From: Antedon mediterranea | Lineage: Eukaryota > Echinodermata > Crinoidea > Comatulida > Antedonidae | Length of the DNA stretch: 64,000 bases | Assembly (NCBI RefSeq): GCF_964355755.1 | Contig: NC_092675.1 | Location: 4,186,312-4,250,311 of the forward strand | Direction: 5' to 3' | In this document: piece after piece, positions 26,301 to 35,300 of the stretch | Layout of the letters: each line of letters begins with the position of its first letter | Position numbering within the stretch: the first letter of the stretch is position 1 | The notes under the pieces: generated by a model | Told to the model about the DNA's origin: nothing | What the model saw: only the letters and a program-made list of their open reading frames with translations | Database searches by the model: none | Position numbers and translations under genes: made by a program

Positions 26301-29300
26301 TAGGACAGCACTTAGGCTACAAAAGTTATTGAATGGTCATCGGAAGGAGCCACTGAGGGGCATGCGGGTACAAGAGAATGTGGTTAGCCTTTGTACGCAT
26401 CTTTACTCCATGATTAGGAGCCATCGGCAACATAGAAGAGCCTTGTTACTATCATTATTACATCTCTATGATGAAAGTGCAGTAAGTTTTGTTCCCGTTA
26501 TTTTGTATTTTTATTGCATACTTCAGTATATCAACATATCTGTATATAAATGTTTACATCAAACCATTCATGAATACATGTATGACATTTCGAATTGTTT
26601 TCAACAAATCTTTATCAAAAGGATTTACATTGGAGAATACAATTGACATTAATATCTAAGCATAGTTCACAACTGTGATCATACCCTACCAAAAGAAAAT
26701 AATTCAATCCTTCTTTCAATCCAATCTTTATTGTTAATCTTTCATTGTAAAACCCTTCTATAATCAATTCAGTTGTGTAGTATTATGTTGTGCAAAGGCC
26801 CATTGAAAACTAAGAATTGAACAGTTTTAAAGTTTCATTCTATTTGTTTGTTTCTTATCTATTATATATATATTTACTATATATAATTGACAATTTTAAT
26901 TTTAAATATATAACGTGGTAAAAACATAACAATTGGTTGTTTCTCAAATTTTGATAACATTATATCTTTAAAAGGAAGAATCACGACATTTGATTATCTT
27001 AAACACTGTCCAAAATACACATTTTTCAAGCCTGGTTAGAAAGATGAATTTGTGCCGCATGAGGGCTGGGCTCTACGTCATCATGGGGTGGGCTGCGGGG
27101 TGTGGCATGGGAAATTTGATACGTCCGCGTGGTGTATGTGTCCTTTCGCTTTTTAGCATCCATCCGGAGTAGACGTGTTTAAAGATTTTTTGTCCAAAAA
27201 AACATATGTTCATTTTAAATATTTATTTATTTATTTTTCTTCAGAAAACGGATTTGGAAACGTTAGTGTTTGTTGCTGACAACCTATCATACTTTCCATA
27301 TCAAACGCAAGATGAACCACTATTTATTATGCACCATATAGAACTCATAGTCTCCGTGTCGGGCGGAAATCTACTACAGTCTTTCAAAGAGGTAATGACA
27401 TTGTTTTTAATACCGATGATAAATTGTTATTATCCCCTTGATTAAAATATTAATTATATTATAACCATGTTTAGGTTTAAAAGGTGAATGTACTTACTAT
27501 ATTTTAAGGAGTGTCTGTATACCATTACTTTTTATTGCAATTTAAAATCATAAATTGAAGTAAGCATAATAATATTAAAATATGTATATCGTTCTTCTAC
27601 AATAAAAATAATATTATTTTACTATAGATAAAAGCTCTTAAATGATTGAATTCTAGTATTCATATTTATATTAGATATCTTCAAATGATTGGAAGTAAAG
27701 GAAAATGTTGTGTGTTGTTTAGATTAACAAAATAATTAAATGGATTCCAATCACAAACTGTGGGCCTTAAGGGACCAATTAAATAGGTGTTAACCCCACA
27801 TTCTCCCCCTTCTCCGCTGAATTCCAAAATACCATAAAGATTCCTCACAGGGGCTAAAATATAATCTCTATTCTCAATTGTATCATAAATCTATTGGCTA
27901 GTTCCAGTTTGTATTGGGTATAGCATCTCATGTGACAATATGCCTAATGAAATAGACACAGATACATTATTTACAGGAGAAGATTGTAAATTGTATCAAC
28001 ATGATTGATGGCTTGAGCCACTCTTAAAACATACGGCATTCTATATATTATTATACAGATATTAACTGCTTAGAGGTTAAATATAAGATTTGACATCCCC
28101 GAGGGAATGATATTAAGTTCGAGGGAATATATATTTCCCGAAGCGCCAGCTGAGGGAAATATATATTCCCCGAGAACTTAATATCATTCCCTCGGGGATG
28201 TCAAATCTTATATTTAACCGATATAAAAGGCAATATCTGTTATATTATATAGCCAAGAACAAGTCTGCTGGGTTGGGTGAAGCTAGGCTAGGCCTCCTAT
28301 AGTATTTGTATTATATTTAAAACAAGCCTGCCTAGACACCTTACCTTGCGAAGAATAATATACAGATAATTACTAATTAATGATTCCTTGGCAATAAAAT
28401 ATTCACTTAGGCCTAGGTCGTTTAAATTAACAGAAGAATTTCCATCAAGAAGCTTATTAATAATAATATTATAATCAGGTAGGCCGAATAAACAATTCGT
28501 CTTCTTCTCAATCTTCGAGGAGCCGAATCACCGGATGTTCAGCGCGTACTAGTTACTAGGTTACTACCGTGAGTATTGACCAATCACAAACGGTGTTTCA
28601 TCACATTTAGGGTGGACTTATAACAAATGAGGGCGCTATGTATGCATAGCTTAAATAGTTTAGAAGATTAATTTCTTCAAGCAAATTCCGTGGCCCAGCG
28701 GATGAAACGTTGTCTTGCGATGGAGTGACAATTCCACCCGAGTTCAAGGTCGAGTAGATGACTTTTGTTTATTTATCGGCAAACTCGAGTGTTGCACACG
28801 AAAATTACACAGTCAATATCATCGTACTCGAGAATTTATATGATTAATGACAGGGGACACGATTATTACGCGAAAATTACACAGTCAATATCATCGTTCT
28901 CGAGGATATATACGATTTACGATCCTCACAGCGGTAGTCATGTGATGCAGTTTCAACCAATCACGTTCGCGTATTTACATAGGCTATGTAATATAACAAA
29001 TTAATTAGTCCTATTACATATCAAATATCACTGTAGACTGAACTTTATTTTACACATGTACATTTCAGCTATGTTCATTTTTTCACCTTTAATTTAAAAA
29101 TGTCTACACTGTCAAACTATTTTGACAAAAAAAAGTGTTATGTTCCCAAATTTGTTTGTGATATGCCCAAATACGGAAGTGATATGACATCATCTTGTCC
29201 ATATATGGGCACATCACTTTTTTTTGGTCAAACTAGTTTGATAGTGTAGACAGAGCTTTAAATGTCAATCTCACACCAGTCCACACATATTGCACTACTG

Positions 29301-32300
29301 ATCTTTCCAGTGTTTTTAACATTTGCATGTAAGTGCCCTCTTTTGTAAGAGTATTAGGTTTATAATGTTTGGACATTGTGAATTGATGGGTAATAAAACA
29401 TTTTAAATGTATTTTCACTTAATAAATCAGTGTCAAAATATGTGTTAATTGTTTAGCACAACACTGGTATGATGGCATTTGATTTATAGGTCACGTGGTT
29501 TTTTTTTTCATTTAAAACTAAACGAAATTTCCTTTAACTTACACCAAAGTACGGAATAATATATTATTACAGAATAATTTATTAAGTAATTTGCTTTTTA
29601 CTACCATGTTCTATTTACCTGATAAACATTTTGAAGTGAAGAACCATAAACCATGTTTAGATGAGCTTTGAGATTCTTATGATAATTCAATAATAATGAT
29701 AATAATAATAATATGTGAATGCGTAACTTAATTATTAACTAAAAATTGTATTATTATTTGTATTTGTCAGGTTTTTTACCCACCCCCAGTCAAAGCTTCC
29801 TCCCCGCCACAACCAGCATCTCCATCTTTAAATACAGAACCCAAGTCACCAAAGTCGCCCCCATTACCAAAGGTACAACCTTTACGTGACTATTACGAAG
29901 AAGATGGCGAGGAAGATGTAGACGTACTAATAGGTAACAATTATTGCAGCCTAGTCTATACTTTAAGCTCTGTCTACGCTATCAAACTAGTTTTAATGCC
30001 TAAATATGGTAGTGATATGCTCATATATGGTAGTGATATGACATCATATCCATATGTGGGCACATCAAATTTGTTTGTCACATCAAGTTTGATAGATTAG
30101 ACAGATCTTTAGAATTATAGATTATGAATATAAAGTATTGCTGTGGGAATAAGAAAACATAAAAATATATTTTATGCAAAAGAATTTTGTGTGGATATAT
30201 TGAAAGCATGGCATGAATTTTTTATTATCGACCATTGATCTTAAGTTATAATACTATAAATTGTAACTAATTTTAAAAGATATTAAGTTGTATTAATTAC
30301 TATACGCAGCTTCAATTTAATTTCATTTACTAAACTTAAAAAAATATATATTTATGAATTTGTGTGGATTCTTGTATTACTATTATCCACCATTGATCTT
30401 AATTTTTAATACAGTAAATAAAGTAACTAGGCCTTATGTTAATAGATATTAAGTTGTACTGTATAACTATACTCTGCTTTAATTTAATTTCTTTTTAACA
30501 TTTACTAAACTTTAAAAGATGAAATTGTTCAATATAAATAACTATGTTTATCAATTTGTGTGGAATAATTTGTTATTATCCACCGTTGATCTCAATTTAT
30601 AATAATAAATAAACAGTAAATTTAAAGTAATATAAACGACTAAATTGAAATCTTTAATGTTTCATTTTTTAGAACACATTCCTGAAGATCCAATGGCGTT
30701 AATAGAATGCTGCCAAACAGCTCAAGGTATCATCTTGCTATTGGTACTAAAGCAACATCTTAAAGATCTGTTTGGTTTCAGGGATAAGTAAGTATTATTA
30801 ACATTAAAGATGTATTGTCCCCAAAAAAAACATTAAAAGTAAATCAAATCAGACTTTGAATATATTTTGTAGTTTTAATAAAGTTAACCACTTCAGATGG
30901 AAAAAAAAACGGAAAAAATAAATGTTTTAACTTATAAGATGACAAAATAAATAGTTAAATTCAACCAAAAACTTATTGGCTGGCAGCCAATTTGACTATG
31001 TTTTGCTTTAAATTACAGTTTTTTAGGATAAACATTTTTTTTTTCGATCCAAATTGTTGTCAAAGTGGATAACAAAGTGGTGACATTAAAATGGCATATT
31101 TAACAAAAAATATTTTTTCAGGGGGACAATATATCTTTAATAATCTGTAACATTTCTAGTTAACCTGTTATATCAGTGTGTTATATGGGTAACTATAAAT
31201 AAATAATTCATTTCATAGTATTATGTTATCATGTAAATTATTCAATCTCTATGAATCAGCTTTGTAGTTCATTTGATTTTATTCATGAGTTGAGGTTGTA
31301 ATTGTAAATGCGTAGGCCTCCATTTATAAGTGCTAAAAACAATTTACTTTTATCTGAATCATTTCAACTGTGTAATGTACCCTAAATAAGATGAAACCTT
31401 ATTTGATTTTATAACACAAATTGTTAATATCATTTAAAGTTAAAGGTTAAACGAAATACTATTTCACAATGTTAATACTTAACAGATAAAAAACCCCAAG
31501 ATATGCAATATGGAAATAGGAGTTGTCTTAGCTTTCATAATTTATTCATGTTTGGCCAATGTATATATTAATAGTAACTTACACCTTAGCATGTGTTGAG
31601 GGATTCCATAAACTAATTTATTGCAGATGATAGTGTAAGTTATGTCTGATATTGATGACTGCCATAGATAGTGTTCATGATGAATGCACATGTCATCTGA
31701 TTAATGCCTTTTCAATTAACCTTATGAACCCAAATCATATATTTTGAGATATAAAAAAGTTTAGAAATGAGTGAAATACACTTTCATTACCATATTTACC
31801 GCTAGACTGTATTAAATTTATCTTAATCCTACTTTTGCAAAATAGAATTGCTTTTATATCTCACCATAGATTAACAGGTTTAAATGGTTAGTAAATTTGT
31901 ATATTTTTCCCATATTCATGATGCAGTTATTAAAAGCCGATGAGTTAACAGAACCATTCAAAGCTTCTATCAAGATTTTTTATTTTTTTATTAAATGACA
32001 TATACTATATTTTAAATTATTGCCACCCACCATTTTTATCATTTAACATTATATTTATTTTGTTGCTAAAGACTAGAAATAATTGATATTTCCAGTATAT
32101 GTCACTGGACAGTTTGAAGTATCTCTGTTGCCTAAATTAATATATCTTTCTTCATAACTTTCTTTCCAGCACAATACACCGGTATTCACCTACAGAATCG
32201 GCCAAAGTTTATGATAAATCGTTGACACGAAAGAGTGGTATTGTTTTTAATCCAATTCGAGCCCTTGAAATCCTCAAGTTGGGTATTCCGAAATTACCAT

Positions 32301-35300
32301 TGAGTGAACAGGCTAAGAAAGACTTCGTAGAAGAGTACCTTGATGTAAGTATGAGATTGTTATGTTTTGTTGATGTCGGTTAAATTTCACTTTTTGGTCA
32401 ATTATACTCTAATTGTTCTCAATTTACACAATCAATCAATTGTTTAATTTGTAAATAATCAAATATACCAATACCAGACTCTCTGAAGTCTATCTCTCCA
32501 AAAAGTTCCAAATGGTCTAAATTCAATTTTTACCACTAAAACACATCAGCATACCAGAAAGTCTATAAAAGCAGACATATTAGACCAGCCTAAAGGTGTC
32601 CGATGTTGAGAGAGTATAGCACCTTTTCATCATGCCCATGGCACTGCCAAAAAACATCAGAACAGGTGATTTTTAAGTAGTGTCTTGAAGCTGTCCAATG
32701 ATGACAACTATTTAGTTTCAATTCTAAGTTGTCACGTTGTTATTAGTGGTTTCTAATAACCCAATGTTTTGTTATCATAGTTTAAGCAGCTAATGGAATT
32801 GGTCGATCCAGATGAGGATGAAGAGGAAGAAGAGGAGCGACCAGCATCAAAACAAGACAAGACACCACCCGCCGCTGTAGCAAACCAAACAGCGGAAACA
32901 AAGGTTGAAGGTGCTAGTGATGCAGAGGTAGTAGAAGTGGCTGTAGTAGGGGCAACAGACACAGCATCAAGGGATGATGTAACAAGCACACATGGGCCTA
33001 GGACACCAGTCTCTGCAAATGAGCAGGTATGCTTTGGTTGCCTAGTCATTTCTATAAACAGGAATTTTCTAGAACCACATAAATGTTTATGCAGCTATTT
33101 TGGTTGCGGCTATTTTTTGAGTCTAGGTCTATGCTAGAGGCTTCCTTAAATTGTACATATCAAAATGATCTCCCCTATCATTCTTTAAACCGATTTTTGG
33201 CTGATGATTTCGATTCGCGCGAACAATTAATCACCTAGTGTAAAATAGTTTAGTTGTTCTTTATCTTAATTTGATCAGCTTTTCCTTAAATAAGTGACTG
33301 TATATTTAAGTATTTGGGTAGTATTTTAACTTTACTTTAACATAACCTTACGCCTATCATTGTATACGGTAATCTATTTTTTTTTCATTTGTCTTACATG
33401 ATGGAATGTATATATAAAAACATAAATCTTTGCATTGAAATTACAAATTATAATTTATTTCTCACTATATAACTTCACATTAGCTCTAAGTTTGCACATG
33501 AATGACTTTATTTTCCTGAAAAAAATGTCCAAAACACAATGTCAACATAAATAAGTGGAGTCGTGGCTTAGTGGTTAAGATGCTCTGCTTCAGATCATAG
33601 AGTCCTGGGTGCAAATCTAAGATATGACAAAATCTTTTAATAATACTTTGTAAGCTGTTTATGTAGAGCATCATGTGTATCTGTTTGTTTTGTAAACAGG
33701 CTTGTCACCTCTGGACAGAAGTACAATGTACTTAATACCCATCTTCAATTTGTCTATAATTAATATAATAACAATCAAATATATCATGTATTCATATTTA
33801 AATATCATAGATTATTTCTAAGAATCTATATTGCTCAAGTCAAGTTCAGTAAACAAAAGTTGTGATCTCGTTTTACCAATTTCAAATTTGTGTTGAAAAA
33901 TCAATAAAAACAAAATTGCCAATCATTTTTGTAATTGTTAGTTTTTAGGGAAAAAACAGAAAGTTTAAAATTACTTAGGAAAATAAAGTTAAATTATTAT
34001 TTTCTTTTAGATATAAAATAATTTATTCATTAGCAAATGTCGTAAATGTTAATTACTTTTAGATTGGTATTATGCTAATTAAAATTGAGATAGCACACAT
34101 CACAACTAGAGTAGATTCTTTACACTATTCTATCACGTTGATAAAATTACATTATAGAAAAATCAATAATTACTTTATAGTATCAATTTACTGTCTGTGT
34201 TCATCCTGAAGATGTAGTCATCTGCTATTATCATTATAACATTACATGCCATGTACATACAAAAGAGGAAGAGGCGTGATTGCCACCAGAAAGTGCCTTC
34301 TTCAATGCATATCAATACACACACTGAAGCAAATTATTCACAAATTACTGTTTTACAGGCTTTTGTTTATTTTTATTTAATATTTTCAGACTTACTGGGC
34401 ACACCTAACAGTATTATATTATTCACCGATACAGTTGTCTTTATCAATTTGTACAGGCTTTTATTTATTTATTTTTATTTGATATTTTCAGACTTACTGG
34501 GTCACACCTATTAACACTATTATGTTATTCACAAATACAGTTGTCTTTATCAATTTGTACAAGCTTTTTTTTATTTAATATTTTCAGACTTACTGGGTCA
34601 CACCTATTAACACAGTTTATTATATTATTCCGAAATACAGTTGTTATTATCAATTTCTACAGGCTTTTATTTTTTTATTATTTAATATTTTCAGATTTAC
34701 TGGGGCACACCTACATTATTATATTATTCACAAATACGGTTGTCTTTATCAATTTGTACACGTTTTTATTTAAATTTCTATGGTATTTTCAGTCTTATAC
34801 ATCAAGATCAAGGAGTGGCAAACGAGTAAGAAGTACGTCAAAGACACCAAAACCAGTCAAGAAACCTGCCAACAAACCCAAGAAACGAAGAAAGAGAATA
34901 TCCTTTATTTACTTACTAAACACTTTCTCTTTGGCACACACCTTTTCAAGGGACACTTTCCTGTGAAAGGGATAACATATTTTAGTGCTATGGGCAACTA
35001 CTATACCCACTATACCCCTATTAAAGGGACACTTTCTTGTGAAAGGGATAACATATTTTAGTGCTATGGACAACTACTATACTCACTATACCCCTATTAA
35101 AGGGACACTTTCTTGTGAAAGGGATAACATATTTTAGTGCTATGGGCAACTACTATACCCACTATACCCCTATTAAAGGGACACTTTCCTGTGAAAGGGA
35201 TAACATATTTTAGTGCTATGGACAACTACTATACTCACTATACCCCTATTAAAGGGACACTTTCTTGTGAAAGGGACAATATATGTTTTAGTGCTATGGG

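Larger units (their letters stand above)
27392..29770 (+). other. Large NIPBL intron before coding exon 38, rich in repeats
   Basis: At 2.4 kb this is the longest intron of the gene. It contains a long palindrome (28040-28253), a tRNA-like SINE head (28688-28760), a direct duplication with the shared block GAAAATTACACAGTCAATAT (about 28800 and 28873), and a family 1 MITE (29101-29257). No additional exon compatible with the flanking phases was recognised. Confidence 0.6.
33027..34792 (+). other. NIPBL intron before coding exon 42
   Basis: AT-rich. It contains a SINE (33556-33740) and, in its last 440 bp, an array of duplicated acceptors. I see no other exon that keeps phase 0 with flanking exons 41 and 42. 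Confidence 0.5.

Noticed and set aside
26990-27172. GC-rich 60-residue frame in a NIPBL intron (27030-27170), considered as an extra exon
   Set aside because: Flanking exons 36 and 37 join directly in phase 0 and match the conserved protein without a gap. No conserved residues are encoded here.
32753-33049. 98-residue minus-strand Ser/Thr-rich frame
   Set aside because: It is the antisense shadow of NIPBL coding exon 41, whose acidic and alanine codons leave the other strand open.
33558-33625. A possible true tRNA gene
   Set aside because: The B-box is decayed, no acceptor-stem pairing is apparent, and the downstream body recurs at 56797, so it is a SINE head.
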